DNA from: Pseudomonas sp. P5_109
GTDB taxonomy: Bacteria > Pseudomonadota > Gammaproteobacteria > Pseudomonadales > Pseudomonadaceae
DNA: 64,000 nt
Direction: 5' to 3'
Assembly: GCF_034009455.1 (NCBI RefSeq)
Contig: NZ_CP125380.1
Span: 5,841,501 to 5,905,500 of the forward strand
In this document: one piece after another, positions 25,928 to 34,695 of the stretch
Position numbering within the stretch: position 1 is the first letter of the stretch
Layout: every line of letters begins with the position of its first letter
Position numbers and translations under genes: made by a program
The notes under the pieces: model-generated
Databases searched by the model: none
The model's input: the letters and a program-made list of their open reading frames with translations, nothing else
Told to the model about the DNA's origin: nothing

Positions 25928-26338
25928 TTTCACCACCTTCAAACTCGGTCGACCGCTAGGACGCGGCGGCTCGCTGTCCGGTGGCGGGAGATCGTCATCC
26001 GGCTCGATGTCGTCGTCCTCGCCCATTGGCGATTCCAGATCAAACACCATGCCCTGGCCATTCTCCCGGGCGTAGATACCCAGGATCGAAGCAATAGGCA
26101 CGTACAAGGTGTGCGGTACGCCACCAAAGCGCCCTTCGAAACTGACCGCCTCGTTATCCATGTGCAAGTGACGCACAGCTTGTGGCGATACGTTCAGGAC
26201 GATCTGTCCGTCACTGGCAAACCCCTGAGGCACCTGCACCGACGGATACTCGGAATTGACCAGCATGTGCGGGGTGCAATCGTTGTCCACAATCCACTCA
26301 TAGAGCGCGCGGACCAGATAAGGTCGACTGGAGTTCAT
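25925..26338 (-). CDS. sspB: ClpXP adaptor, stringent starvation protein B
   Basis: SspB tethers ssrA-tagged and other substrates to the ClpXP protease. The product has 137 residues. The N-terminal substrate-binding fold (about 1-105) contains SSRPYLVRALYEWIVDN and GQIVLNVSPQAV. An acidic Pro-rich linker (GEDDDIEPDDDLPPP) follows. The C-terminal ClpX-binding module ends RPSLKVVK. It lies 16 bases after sspA, forming the classic sspAB operon. Confidence 0.97.
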   Translation of the reverse strand: MNSSRPYLVRALYEWIVDNDCTPHMLVNSEYPSVQVPQGFASDGQIVLNVSPQAVRHLHMDNEAVSFEGRFGGVPHTLYVPIASILGIYARENGQGMVFDLESPMGEDDDIEPDDDLPPPDSEPPRPSGRPSLKVVK

Positions 26339-26354
26339 AGCGGCTCCTTAAGCC

Positions 26355-26972
26355 TTAGCGCATGTCGCGTTCGACACCAGACAGACTCGCCTGGAATGCC
26401 TCACGCGCAAACTGGCGCTCCATATAATCAAGCAGCGGCTTGGCTGGCCGCGGCAGTTCTATACCCAGAATCGGCAATCGCCAGAGTATTGGCAATAGGC
26501 AGCAGTCCACCAGACTTTGTTCCTCACTGAGGAAAAACGGTTTATCGGCGAACAGTGGCGACACACCCGTCAGGCTTTCGCGCAACTCTTTGCGAGCCAC
26601 GGCACGGGCCGCCTCCTTGGTCCGCGAATCCAGAATCAGATCCACCAGACCACACCAGTCGCGCTGAATGCGGTGTATCAGCAGACGACTGTTGGCGCGC
26701 GCCACGGGATAAACCGGCAGTAGCGGCGGGTGCGGGTAACGCTCATCCAGATATTCCATCACCACAGTCGACTCCCACAACGCCAGGTCGCGATCGACCA
26801 GGGTGGGCAAGCTGCCGTAAGGGTTCACCTCAATCAGTTTAGGTGGCTGGCGTCCAGCTTCCACATAAATGATCTCGGCGCTGACACCCTTCTCTGCCAG
26901 TACGATGCGCACTCGGTGGGAATAGTGGTCGGCGGGGTCGGAGTAACAGGCCAACCGATTGGTCACGCCCAT
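26355..26972 (-). CDS. sspA: stringent starvation protein A
   Basis: SspA is a GST-fold protein that associates with RNA polymerase and alters expression under starvation and acid stress. The product has 205 residues. The N-terminal thioredoxin-like part (about 8-85) has [21 protein letters not shown], then a helical C-terminal domain. It shows no catalytic GST residue in the usual place, as in other SspA proteins. It starts 151 bases downstream of the petC end, with a large hairpin between. Confidence 0.96.
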   Translation of the reverse strand: MGVTNRLACYSDPADHYSHRVRIVLAEKGVSAEIIYVEAGRQPPKLIEVNPYGSLPTLVDRDLALWESTVVMEYLDERYPHPPLLPVYPVARANSRLLIHRIQRDWCGLVDLILDSRTKEAARAVARKELRESLTGVSPLFADKPFFLSEEQSLVDCCLLPILWRLPILGIELPRPAKPLLDYMERQFAREAFQASLSGVERDMR

Positions 26973-27018
26973 GGCGATCCTCCTCGCTTGTAGAAATTAT
27001 CGAAAAGCTCAAAAACGA

Positions 27019-27096
27019 GCGCGCCCAGAGGGCGCCTCCCGTAACGACTGGATCACCAGATTCGCTACATCTTCAGAGGCGCCCTTGGGCGCGCGC
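27019..27096. repeat. long GC-rich inverted repeat between petC and sspA
   Basis: The arms 27019-27038 (GCGCGCCCAGAGGGCGCCTC) and 27076-27096 (GAGGCGCCCTTGGGCGCGCG) are nearly fully complementary over about 20 bp with a 37-base loop. Each arm can also fold on itself, because GCGCCC/GGGCGC recurs within it. There is no T-run. It could stabilise the petABC mRNA 3' end or separate it from sspAB. It does not match the REP families of the window. Confidence 0.7.
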
Positions 27097-27123
27097 GATT
27101 AACAGCAATAGCTTGAAGCTTTA

Positions 27124-27906
27124 TCAGTGCACGTCTTTCCAGTATTCGCGCTTGAGCAGGTAAGCGAAGACGAAGAAGAACGCCAGGTACAACAATACGT
27201 ACGTACCGATGCGCTGATGTTGCAGCTTAACCGGGTTAGCCGAGTAAGCCAGGAAGGTTACCAGATTCTTGACCTTCTCATCGAACTGCTCTGCAGTCAG
27301 GGCACCGCTTTTCGGCACGATGGTCAGTTGATCGCACGCTTCATGAGTCAATGGCGTGCCGGTCAACGGATCAAATTGCTTCTTGCCGTCTTCGACGATC
27401 TGAACCTGTTTGCAACCAACCACCTGGCGACCTTGCAGGCCGGCCAGGACGTTAGGCATGCCCACGTTCGGGAAGACCTTGTTGTTCACACCCCATGGGC
27501 GCGCAGGATCTTCGTAGAACGACCTCAGGTAGCCGTAGAGCCAGTCGGTGCCACGAACACGGGCAACCAGGGTCAGGTCCGGCGGCGCCGCGCCAAACCA
27601 GGCCTTGGCGTCCGCAGGCTGCATGCCGATGCTCATGTGGTCGCCGATCTTGGCGCCGGTGAACATCAGCTTCTCCAGCATCAACTCATGAGGAATGCCC
27701 AGGTCGTCGGCAACACGCTCATAGCGTTGGAACTTGGCACTGTGGCAACCCATGCAGTAGTTGGCGAACGTACGCGCGCCGTCCTGCATGGCTGCTTTAT
27801 CGGAAACGTCGATATCGACTTTTTCCAGCTCCGGACCACCGTGTTCAGCTGCGAAAGCGAACACTGGCAGCGCAGCAAGCATCAATACAGCAAATAGTTT
27901 TTTCAT
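27124..27906 (-). CDS. petC: cytochrome c1 of the bc1 complex
   Basis: Cytochrome c1 is the haem-c subunit of respiratory complex III, passing electrons from the Rieske protein to cytochrome c. The product has 260 residues. The signal peptide (about 1-20, ending FAFAA), the haem site CMGCH (about 53-57), the axial Met region near MPNVLAGLQG, and a C-terminal anchor helix (YVLLYLAFFFVFAYLLKREYW) are all visible. The ATG at 27904-27906 overlaps the petB stop by one base. In some relatives it is fused to cytochrome b; here it is separate. Confidence 0.97.
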   Translation of the reverse strand: MKKLFAVLMLAALPVFAFAAEHGGPELEKVDIDVSDKAAMQDGARTFANYCMGCHSAKFQRYERVADDLGIPHELMLEKLMFTGAKIGDHMSIGMQPADAKAWFGAAPPDLTLVARVRGTDWLYGYLRSFYEDPARPWGVNNKVFPNVGMPNVLAGLQGRQVVGCKQVQIVEDGKKQFDPLTGTPLTHEACDQLTIVPKSGALTAEQFDEKVKNLVTFLAYSANPVKLQHQRIGTYVLLYLAFFFVFAYLLKREYWKDVH

Positions 27907-29117
27907 CAGCCAGTCACCCTTTCCGGAACCGGTTTGGTCTTCTCGAGCCTGGTGTAGAACGGCATCAGAATGAAGTAGGCGAAGTACAGGAAGGTACATA
28001 CCTGCGACAGCAACGTACGCTCAGGGGTTGGAGCCAATACGCCCAGCACGCCCAGGATCACGAACGAGATGCAGAACACCCAGAGCCAGATCTTGCTCAG
28101 CCAGCCCTTGTAGCGCATCGACTTGACCGGACTACGGTCCAGCCATGGCAGGACGAACAGCACAGCAATGGCCGCGCCCATGGCGATCACACCAAGGAGC
28201 TTGTCCGGAATCGCACGCAAGATGGCGTAGAACGGAGTGAAGTACCAGACCGGAGCGATGTGCTCTGGGGTCTTGAAGGCGTTCGCCACTTCAAAGTTAG
28301 GCTTCTCGAGGAAGTAGCCGCCCATTTCCGGGAAGAAGAACACGATCGAGCAGAAGATGAACAGGAACACCACCACGCCGACGATATCTTTCACGGTGTA
28401 GTACGGGTGGAAGGCAATGCCGTCCAGCGGTATGCCGTTTTCGTCCTTGTGTTTCTTGATGTCCACGCCGTCCGGGTTGTTCGAACCGACTTCGTGCAAC
28501 GCCAGGATGTGCAGCACCACCAGACCCAGGATAACGATCGGCAGGGCAACCACGTGCAAGGCGAAGAAGCGGTTCAGGGTGATACCGGAAATCAGGTAGT
28601 CACCACGAATCCACTGGGTCAGGTCGTTGCCGATGACCGGGATCGCACCGAACAGCGAGATGATCACCTGGGCACCCCAGTAGGACATCTGGCCCCACGG
28701 CAGCAGGTAACCCATGAAGGCTTCAGCCATCAGCGCCAGGTAGATCAGCATGCCGAAGACCCACACCAGCTCACGCGGCTTCTGGTACGAACCGTAGAGC
28801 AGGCCACGGAACATGTGCAGGTAGACCACGATGAAGAACGCCGAAGCACCGGTGGAGTGCAGCAGACGCAGGATCGAGCCGTACTCGACGTCACGCATGA
28901 TGTATTCGACGGAAGCGAACGCCTCTTCCGCCGACGGGTTGTAGCTCATGGTCAGCCAGACACCGGTAACGATCTGGTTGACCAGAACGAGCAGCGCCAG
29001 GGAGCCAAAGAAGTAGAAGAAGTTGAAGTTTTTCGGAGCGTAATACTTGCTGAGATGGTCTTCCCACATCTTGGTCGCGGGAAAGCGTGCATCAACCCAA
29101 TCCATGAATTTGCTCAT
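27906..29117 (-). CDS. petB: cytochrome b of the bc1 complex
   Basis: Cytochrome b is the membrane subunit of complex III carrying two b haems and both quinone sites. The product has 403 residues with eight or nine helices. Visible are the haem-ligand regions LLHSTGASAFFIVVYLHMFR and RFFALHVVALPIVILGLVVLHI. The Qo-site PEW equivalent is PVWYFTPFYAILR (PVW instead of PEW). The start was placed at 29115-29117, forming TGATG with the petA stop. A GTG one codon earlier is less likely. Confidence 0.97.
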   Translation of the reverse strand: MSKFMDWVDARFPATKMWEDHLSKYYAPKNFNFFYFFGSLALLVLVNQIVTGVWLTMSYNPSAEEAFASVEYIMRDVEYGSILRLLHSTGASAFFIVVYLHMFRGLLYGSYQKPRELVWVFGMLIYLALMAEAFMGYLLPWGQMSYWGAQVIISLFGAIPVIGNDLTQWIRGDYLISGITLNRFFALHVVALPIVILGLVVLHILALHEVGSNNPDGVDIKKHKDENGIPLDGIAFHPYYTVKDIVGVVVFLFIFCSIVFFFPEMGGYFLEKPNFEVANAFKTPEHIAPVWYFTPFYAILRAIPDKLLGVIAMGAAIAVLFVLPWLDRSPVKSMRYKGWLSKIWLWVFCISFVILGVLGVLAPTPERTLLSQVCTFLYFAYFILMPFYTRLEKTKPVPERVTG

Positions 29118-29710
29118 CACGCTTTCTCCGTATCGACGCCAATGATAATAATTTCATCGGTCTCATAGGAATGCGGGGGCACTGGCAGGTTCAAAGGCGC
29201 AGGTTGCGACTTGTAGACGCGGCCAGCCAGATCGTAGTGGGAACCGTGGCAAGGGCAGAAATAGCCACCTACCCAGTCTTTACCCAGATCCGCAGGCGCC
29301 ACTTCAGGACGGAAGGTCGGCGAGCAACCCAGGTGCGTGCAGATACCGATCAGCAGCAGGACCTCGGGTTTGATCGAACGGGTTTCCGGATCAACGTAAG
29401 TCGGTTGTGTCGAGCTCTTGGACTCCGGGTCAGCGAGCTGGCCCTCGATCTTCTTCAGGTTCCCCAGGATTTCCGGTGTACGGCGGACGATGAACACCGG
29501 CTGGCCGCGCCACTCAGCAATCATCTGCTGGCCTGGCTCGACTTTGCTGACATTCACTTTCACCGGTGCACCTGCGGCTTTCGCCTTGGCACTGGGAAAC
29601 CATGACCCCACGAACGGGACCGCAGCCCCCACCGCTCCTGCAGCACCCACCACGGATGTGGCTGCTACCAAGAAGCGACGCCGGCCTGTATTCACGCCGT
29701 CATTGCTCAT
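29117..29710 (-). CDS. petA: Rieske iron-sulfur subunit of the bc1 complex
   Basis: This is the [2Fe-2S] subunit that takes electrons from quinol. The product has 197 residues. The N terminus has a twin-arginine signal (GRRRFLVAATSVVGAAG) that also serves as the membrane anchor. The cluster ligands are CTHLGC (about 123-128) and CPCHGSHYD (about 148-156). It is the first gene of petABC, with 268 bases upstream holding a candidate promoter. Confidence 0.98.
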   Translation of the reverse strand: MSNDGVNTGRRRFLVAATSVVGAAGAVGAAVPFVGSWFPSAKAKAAGAPVKVNVSKVEPGQQMIAEWRGQPVFIVRRTPEILGNLKKIEGQLADPESKSSTQPTYVDPETRSIKPEVLLLIGICTHLGCSPTFRPEVAPADLGKDWVGGYFCPCHGSHYDLAGRVYKSQPAPLNLPVPPHSYETDEIIIIGVDTEKA

Positions 29711-29792
29711 TCAGTCCTCTCCCATCAGCTTTGTGGCCTGTTAAATCAGGCATCTACTAAGTAAATCTATGTACTTATAAAAATTTTGCCGA

Positions 29793-29821
29793 ATGGTAAT
29801 GAAAAGCCCCAATTCTGACAA
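29793..29821 (-). promoter_or_regulatory. candidate sigma-70 promoter of petABC
   Basis: Minus-strand TTGTCA (29816-29821), a 17-base spacer and TACCAT (29793-29798) lie about 80-110 bases before the petA start. The -10 box is imperfect and other AT-rich hexamers lie nearby. Confidence 0.4.
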
Positions 29822-29920
29822 GGTAATTACCGGAGCCCATCACCCCCAAGCCTTGTAGTATAGGGCGTCTGCGGATGTGGCAAGTTGTCACAGCGCAATT
29901 CTTTGATAAATCGCAGACAT

Positions 29921-29964
29921 AAAAAAACGCCCAGCTCCGTGAGGAAACTGGGCGTTCTTTTTTG
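29921..29964. terminator. terminator after rpsI
   Basis: AACGCCCAG and CTGGGCGTT form a 9-bp stem around a 13-base loop. It is flanked by A7 on one side and a T-run on the other, and lies 15 bases beyond the rpsI stop. Confidence 0.85.
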
Positions 29965-29978
29965 AACGTGAAAGCGAA

Positions 29979-30371
29979 TTAACGCTTCGAGTACTGCGGA
30001 CGCTTACGCGCTTTACGCAGACCGACTTTCTTACGTTCAACTTCACGAGCATCGCGGGTTACGAAGCCGGCTTTACGCAGGGCGCTGCGCAGAGTCTCGT
30101 CGTAGTCCATCAGAGCGCGAGTGATGCCGTGGCGGATTGCGCCAGCTTGACCACTCACACCACCGCCGATCACGGTGACGTAGATGTCGAACTTCTCGAC
30201 AGTCTCAGTCAATTCCAGCGGCTGACGAACTACCATGCGGGCAGTTTCGCGGCCGAAGAAATTATCCAGCGAACGGTTGTTGATGGAGATGTTACCAGTA
30301 CCCGGACGCAGGAAAACGCGTGCGGTTGCGGTCTTGCGACGGCCAGTGCCGTAATTTTGAGTCGCCGACAT
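29979..30371 (-). CDS. rpsI: 30S ribosomal protein S9
   Basis: S9 binds 16S rRNA in the 30S head, its C-terminal tail reaching the P-site tRNA. The product has 130 residues. It starts [18 protein letters not shown] after a few residues and ends in the canonical [14 protein letters not shown] tail. It follows rplM by 14 bases, forming the universal rplM-rpsI operon. Confidence 0.99.
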   Translation of the reverse strand: MSATQNYGTGRRKTATARVFLRPGTGNISINNRSLDNFFGRETARMVVRQPLELTETVEKFDIYVTVIGGGVSGQAGAIRHGITRALMDYDETLRSALRKAGFVTRDAREVERKKVGLRKARKRPQYSKR

Positions 30372-30385
30372 AATGTACTATTCCG

Positions 30386-30814
30386 TTAAAACTTCAGTTC
30401 TTGGGGCTGCTGAGCAGTATGTGGGTGTGCAGCGCCCGCATAGACTTTCAGCTTACGGTACATGTCGCGACCCAGCGGGTTCTTAGGCAGCATGCCTTTG
30501 ACCGCGGTCTCGATCACGCGCTCAGGGGCCTTGGCGATCAGCTTTTCAAAGTTGATCGACTTGATGCCGCCCGGGAAACCGGAGTGGGAGTAGTACATTT
30601 TGTCAGTGGTTTTAGCACCGGTAACACGGATCTGCTCAGCGTTGATTACGACGATGTAGTCGCCGGTGTCAACGTGAGGAGTGTACTCAGGCTTGTGCTT
30701 GCCACGCAGACGGCTCGCGATTTCGGTGGCCAGACGACCCAGGGTCTGACCAGCAGCGTCGACGACAAACCAGTCGCGCTTTACTGTTTCCGGTTTAGCA
30801 GTAAAAGTCTTCAT
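30386..30814 (-). CDS. rplM: 50S ribosomal protein L13
   Basis: L13 is an early-assembly protein of the 50S subunit. The product has 142 residues, the bacterial standard. [20 protein letters not shown] (about 14-33), [20 protein letters not shown] and [19 protein letters not shown] match the family. In E. coli L13 represses its own operon. The leader here (30815-30856) is short. Confidence 0.99.
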   Translation of the reverse strand: MKTFTAKPETVKRDWFVVDAAGQTLGRLATEIASRLRGKHKPEYTPHVDTGDYIVVINAEQIRVTGAKTTDKMYYSHSGFPGGIKSINFEKLIAKAPERVIETAVKGMLPKNPLGRDMYRKLKVYAGAAHPHTAQQPQELKF

Positions 30815-30855
30815 TCTTTATAGCCTCAGGGGCCGCCCTGTAAATTAGACGGCGG

Positions 30856-30891
30856 ATCTTACTGAATAGTGCGTACTTTGACAAGTCAAAG
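30856..30891 (-). promoter_or_regulatory. sigma-70 promoter of rplM-rpsI with an overlapping inverted repeat
   Basis: Minus-strand TTGTCA (30879-30884), a 17-base spacer and TAAGAT (30856-30861) are followed by the rplM leader. A 16-base inverted repeat CTTTGACTTGTCAAAG (30876-30891, 7-bp arms) overlaps the -35 box and could be an operator. Confidence 0.6.
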
Positions 30892-31059
30892 GCAGCCGGA
30901 TACAGACGCTTTCGGGGGCTCGGGTCGGCGCGTCCGTTCAACGGCAAGATTCTTCGGCGGCGGCGCATCACTTCCACTGCAGAAAGAGGTGCGCAATTAT
31001 GCAGATTGCGAAAAATAATTCAACCTGCTTTTATGATTGTTTTGCCCAAGGAGCACCCG

Positions 31060-32100
31060 ATGGACTATCGCCAGCTAGGCCGCACCAATCTGAACGTGAG
31101 TGCCCTCTGCCTCGGAACCATGACCTGGGGCGAGCAAAACAGCGAGGCAGACGCCTTCGCCCAGATTGAACGGGCCAAGAGTGCCGGGATCAACTTCATC
31201 GACACCGCCGAGATGTATCCGGTGCCGCCCAAGGCCGAGACCTACGCCACCACCGAACGCTATATCGGCAATTACTTCAAAAGCCGCGGCGACCGCGCCG
31301 ACTGGATCCTGGCCAGCAAGATCGCCGGCCCCGGCAACACCATCGACTACATCCGCGACAAGAACCTTCGGCACAATCGCCAGCACATCACCGAAGCCGT
31401 GGACGCCAGCCTCAAGCGCCTGCAGACCGACTACATCGACCTGTACCAGTTGCACTGGCCAGAGCGCAGCACCAACTTCTTCGGGCAGTTGGGCTACAAG
31501 CACCAGACCGAAGCCAACCTGACTCCACTGGAGGACACCCTCGAAGCGCTGGACGAGCAGGTTCGCGCCGGCAAGATCCGCCACATCGGCCTGTCCAACG
31601 AGACGCCGTGGGGCACCATGCGTTTCCTGGCCCTGGCCGAAGCCCGCGGCTGGCCACGCGCCGTATCGATCCAGAACCCGTATAACCTGCTCAACCGCAG
31701 CTTCGAAGTCGGCCTGGCGGAAATCGCCATCCGCGAACAATGCGGCCTGCTCGCCTATTCGCCGCTGGCGTTCGGTTTCCTGTCAGGCAAGTACGAAGGT
31801 GGCGCCCGCCCGCCAAAAGGTCGCCTGAGCCTCTACAGCCGCTTCAGCCGCTATTTCAACCCGCAGTCGGAAGCAGCCTGCAGCCGTTACGTGGCCCTGG
31901 CTCGCGAGCACGGCCTGGACCCGGCACAAATGGCCCTGGCGTTCGTGACGCAGCAGCCGTTCGTGACCAGCAACATCATTGGCGCGACCACGATGGAGCA
32001 ACTGGAGAGCAACATCGCCAGTTTTGATCTGAAATTGTCGAAGGAAGTGCTGGAAGGGATCGAGGCGATTCACAAGGATCACCCGAACCCGGCGCCCTGA
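31060..32100 (+). CDS. tas: NADP(H)-dependent aldo/keto reductase, Tas type
   Basis: The product has 346 residues, the same length as E. coli Tas and similar to it throughout. The AKR catalytic tetrad is seen as Asp and Tyr in FIDTAEMYPVPP, Lys in WILASKIAGPG and His in YQLHWPERS. SIQNPYNLLNRSFEVGLAE and the C-terminal GATTMEQLESNI (NADP region) are family hallmarks. The physiological substrate is unknown. The ATG at 31060 was chosen because CAAGGAG lies 6 bases upstream. It is divergent from rplM and stands alone. Confidence 0.93.
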   Translation: MDYRQLGRTNLNVSALCLGTMTWGEQNSEADAFAQIERAKSAGINFIDTAEMYPVPPKAETYATTERYIGNYFKSRGDRADWILASKIAGPGNTIDYIRDKNLRHNRQHITEAVDASLKRLQTDYIDLYQLHWPERSTNFFGQLGYKHQTEANLTPLEDTLEALDEQVRAGKIRHIGLSNETPWGTMRFLALAEARGWPRAVSIQNPYNLLNRSFEVGLAEIAIREQCGLLAYSPLAFGFLSGKYEGGARPPKGRLSLYSRFSRYFNPQSEAACSRYVALAREHGLDPAQMALAFVTQQPFVTSNIIGATTMEQLESNIASFDLKLSKEVLEGIEAIHKDHPNPAP

Positions 32101-32117
32101 TCGATAGCTAAACAGCA

Positions 32118-32202
32118 TTCGCGAGCAAGCCCGCTGCCACATTTTCAACCGTATTCCCCTGGGAAAACTCGATTGAATGTGGGAGCGGGCTTGCTCGCGA
32201 AA
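32118..32202. repeat. REP-type inverted repeat pair, GGAGCGGGCTTGCTCGCG family
   Basis: The arms at 32118-32141 and 32179-32202 are inverted copies with one mismatch. They lie between the convergent tas and acyl-CoA dehydrogenase genes, where no T-run terminator was found. Confidence 0.85.
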
Positions 32203-32225
32203 GCGTCCGCCCAGTCACCGCAATT

Positions 32226-33362
32226 TCAAAGCGACCGCGCAATGATCTCCTTCATGATCTCGTTGGTCCCGGCATAAATCCGCTGCACCCGCGCATCCGC
32301 CCATGCCCGCGCGATCGGGTACTCCCACATGAACCCGTAACCGCCGTGCAACTGCACACACTCGTCGAGCACCTTGCATTGCAGGTCGGTGCCCCAGTAC
32401 TTGGCCATCGCCGCTGTCGGTACGTCGAGTTTGCCTTGCAGGTGCAACTCCAGGCAGCGGTCAACAAAGACGCGGCCGATCTGGATTTCCGTGGCCATCT
32501 CCGCCAGCTTGAACCGGGTATTCTGGAAATCCGCGATCGACTTGCCGAACGCCTTGCGCTCGCGGGTGTAGTCCAGCGTCCATTGCAACGCCGCTTCGGC
32601 TGACGCCAGCCCACCAACGGCCACGGTGAGGCGTTCCTGAGGCAATTCCTGCATCAGGTAGGCAAAACCCATCCCGGCCTGGCCCAGCAGGTTTTCCTTG
32701 GGCACTCGCACATCCTGGAAGAACAGCTCCGAAGTGTCCTGGGCTTTCATTCCGACCTTCTCCAGGCGCTTGCCCTTGTCGAAGCCCGGCGTATTGGCCT
32801 CCACCAGAAACAGACTGGTGCCCTTGGCGCCAGCCTTCGGATCGGTCTTGGCGACGACGATCACCAGATCGGCCAGGTAACCGTTGGTAATGAATGTCTT
32901 GGAGCCGTTGATCACGTACTCATCGCCATCGAGCACGGCGGTGGTTTTCACCCCTTGCAGATCGGAACCAGCACCCGGCTCGGTCATGGCGATCGCGGTA
33001 ACCATCTCGCCGGACACCAGCTTCGGCAGGTACTTGTGCTTCAACGCCTCACTGCCGTAATGCAGGATGTAGGGCGCCACGATGTCCGAATGCAGGGAAA
33101 AACCGATGCCGGTCAGGCCCAGACGCCCCACCTCCTCGATCACCACCGCGCTGTAGAGAAAGTCCGCCCCCAGGCCGCCGTACTCTTCCGGCAAGTGCGA
33201 GCAAAGCATCCCCGCCTCCCCCGCCTTGTTCCACAGTTTGCGGTCGATATAGCCTTGTTTTTCCCATTGCCCATGGAACGGCACGGCCTCTTTTTCGAGG
33301 AACGTGCGCACGCTGTCACGGAAGAGCTCGTGCTCGGAACTGAACAGGGTTCTGGGAATCAT
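32226..33362 (-). CDS. acyl-CoA dehydrogenase, long-chain (LCAD)-like
   Basis: This FAD enzyme introduces a trans-2 double bond into acyl-CoA in beta-oxidation or a related pathway. The product has 378 residues, starting MIPRTLFSSEHELFRDSV. Motifs seen are AMTEPGAGSDLQG (about 125-137), VGMKAQDTSELFFQDVRVP, LHGGYGFMWEYPIARAWADA and IYAGTNEIMKEII. The position used as catalytic Glu in short/medium-chain enzymes (IYEGT) is Ala, while MQELPQERLTVA has the Glu at the LCAD/isovaleryl-CoA dehydrogenase position. The overall text is close to LCAD. The acyl chain it prefers cannot be told. It is divergent from the GlxA-type regulator. Confidence 0.92.
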   Translation of the reverse strand: MIPRTLFSSEHELFRDSVRTFLEKEAVPFHGQWEKQGYIDRKLWNKAGEAGMLCSHLPEEYGGLGADFLYSAVVIEEVGRLGLTGIGFSLHSDIVAPYILHYGSEALKHKYLPKLVSGEMVTAIAMTEPGAGSDLQGVKTTAVLDGDEYVINGSKTFITNGYLADLVIVVAKTDPKAGAKGTSLFLVEANTPGFDKGKRLEKVGMKAQDTSELFFQDVRVPKENLLGQAGMGFAYLMQELPQERLTVAVGGLASAEAALQWTLDYTRERKAFGKSIADFQNTRFKLAEMATEIQIGRVFVDRCLELHLQGKLDVPTAAMAKYWGTDLQCKVLDECVQLHGGYGFMWEYPIARAWADARVQRIYAGTNEIMKEIIARSL

Positions 33363-33508
33363 GCGGCACCTTTTCTTTGTTTTTAGAAGGAGTTGACCTT
33401 CAGAGACTATGCCTCGCACCCGATACAGGACACTGGACACAACCGACAAAAAATAAGACGATCCAGCCGTCTGGTGACCACTTCCCCCTATAAAAATAAA
33501 GTTGAATT

Positions 33509-34504
33509 ATGTCTAACCAAGCCTCCACGCCATTGCGGCGCGTCAGCATCCTGGCCATCGACCGGGTTTTCGCTTCCACCCTCTTGCAAGCCAAGGATTT
33601 CTTCCACCTCGCCAGCCTGCGCTACGGCAAACAGCTGGGCCAGGGCCTGACACCGGCGTTCGAAACACGCCTGGTCAGCCCCGATGGCAAACCGGTCAAC
33701 ACCTTCAGCGATGTGTTGATTCCGGTGGATGGCGGACTGGAAAACGCCGATATCATCGTGCTCCCCGCGTTCTGGGACGATTTCGACAGCCTGTGCAAAC
33801 GCTACCCGCAAGTCCTGCCCTGGTTGCGCCAGCAACATGCGCGCGGTGCCGTACTGTGCGGCGAGGCCACCGGCGTGTTCTGGCTCGCCGAAGCCGGGCT
33901 GCTCAATGGCAAGGAAGCAACCACCTATTGGCGCTTCTTCAATGCTTTCGCCGAACGCTTCCCCCAGGTGCAACTCAATCAGGACAAGCACCTGACCGAT
34001 GCCGACAACCTGTACTGTGCCGGTGGCACCACCTCGGCGTGCGATCTGTACATTTACCTGATCGAGCGTTTCTGCGGCGCCAACGTGTCCCAGGCCGTAG
34101 CCCGGGACATTCTGTATGAGGTGCAGCGCAGCTATTCCCCAGGACGGATTGGATTCGGCGGACAGAAACTGCACCAGGACGTAATCATCCTGCAGATCCA
34201 GCACTGGCTCGAAGAACACTTCGCCGACAAGTTCCGCTTCGAAGACGTCGCCCGCGAACACGGCATGAGCATCCGCAACTTCATGCGCCGCTTCCAGACC
34301 GCCACCGGCGACAAGCCGTTGCATTACCTGCAACGCCTGCGCATCGAAACAGCCAAGGGCTTGCTGTCCGGCAGCCGCAAGAGCATCAAGACCATCAGCT
34401 ATGAAGTTGGCTATGACGACGCGAGCTTCTTTGCACGGCTGTTCCGCCAGCACACAGAGTTGTCGCCGAACCAGTATCGGCAGCAGTTTCAGCAGGCTGC
34501 ATAG
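33509..34504 (+). CDS. GlxA-type AraC-family regulator with DJ-1/PfpI domain
   Basis: The product has 331 residues. The N-terminal domain (about 10-190) has the DJ-1/PfpI class I glutamine amidotransferase-like fold, with ALLCGE-like text RGAVLCGEATGVFWLAEAG and the later CAGGTTSACDLYIYLIERF. The C-terminal part (about 225-325) is an AraC-type double helix-turn-helix: EDVAREHGMSIRNFMRRF and KTISYEVGYDDASFFARLFRQ. Such proteins often sense small amines or acyl derivatives. It is divergent from the acyl-CoA dehydrogenase across 146 bases, so that gene is a plausible target (inference). Confidence 0.9.
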   Translation: MSNQASTPLRRVSILAIDRVFASTLLQAKDFFHLASLRYGKQLGQGLTPAFETRLVSPDGKPVNTFSDVLIPVDGGLENADIIVLPAFWDDFDSLCKRYPQVLPWLRQQHARGAVLCGEATGVFWLAEAGLLNGKEATTYWRFFNAFAERFPQVQLNQDKHLTDADNLYCAGGTTSACDLYIYLIERFCGANVSQAVARDILYEVQRSYSPGRIGFGGQKLHQDVIILQIQHWLEEHFADKFRFEDVAREHGMSIRNFMRRFQTATGDKPLHYLQRLRIETAKGLLSGSRKSIKTISYEVGYDDASFFARLFRQHTELSPNQYRQQFQQAA

Positions 34505-34530
34505 GTCTCACAATCCCAACAAAAATCAAT

Positions 34531-34618
34531 TGTAGGAGCCGGCTTGCTGGCGATTCAGACACCGCGGTTGAACAGGCAAACCGTGTAATCGTTCTTCGCC
34601 AGCAAGCCGGCTCCTACA
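34531..34618. repeat. REP-type inverted repeat pair, TAGGAGCCGGCTTGC family
   Basis: The arms at 34531-34553 and 34596-34618 are perfect inverted copies (TGTAGGAGCCGGCTTGCTGG). It has the same family as 705-821. Confidence 0.85.
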
Positions 34619-34647
34619 AGGATTGCGATGACGGGCGTTTTTTTGCA

Positions 34648-34681
34648 CAAAAAAAGGCCTGCAATTGCAGGCCTTTTTTTA
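34648..34681. terminator. bidirectional terminator between the GlxA-type regulator and zapE
   Basis: AAGGCCTGCAATTGCAGGCCTT is a perfect palindrome flanked by A-run and T-run, so it works on both strands. Confidence 0.9.
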
Positions 34682-34695
34682 TTTCCAGAATCGTC

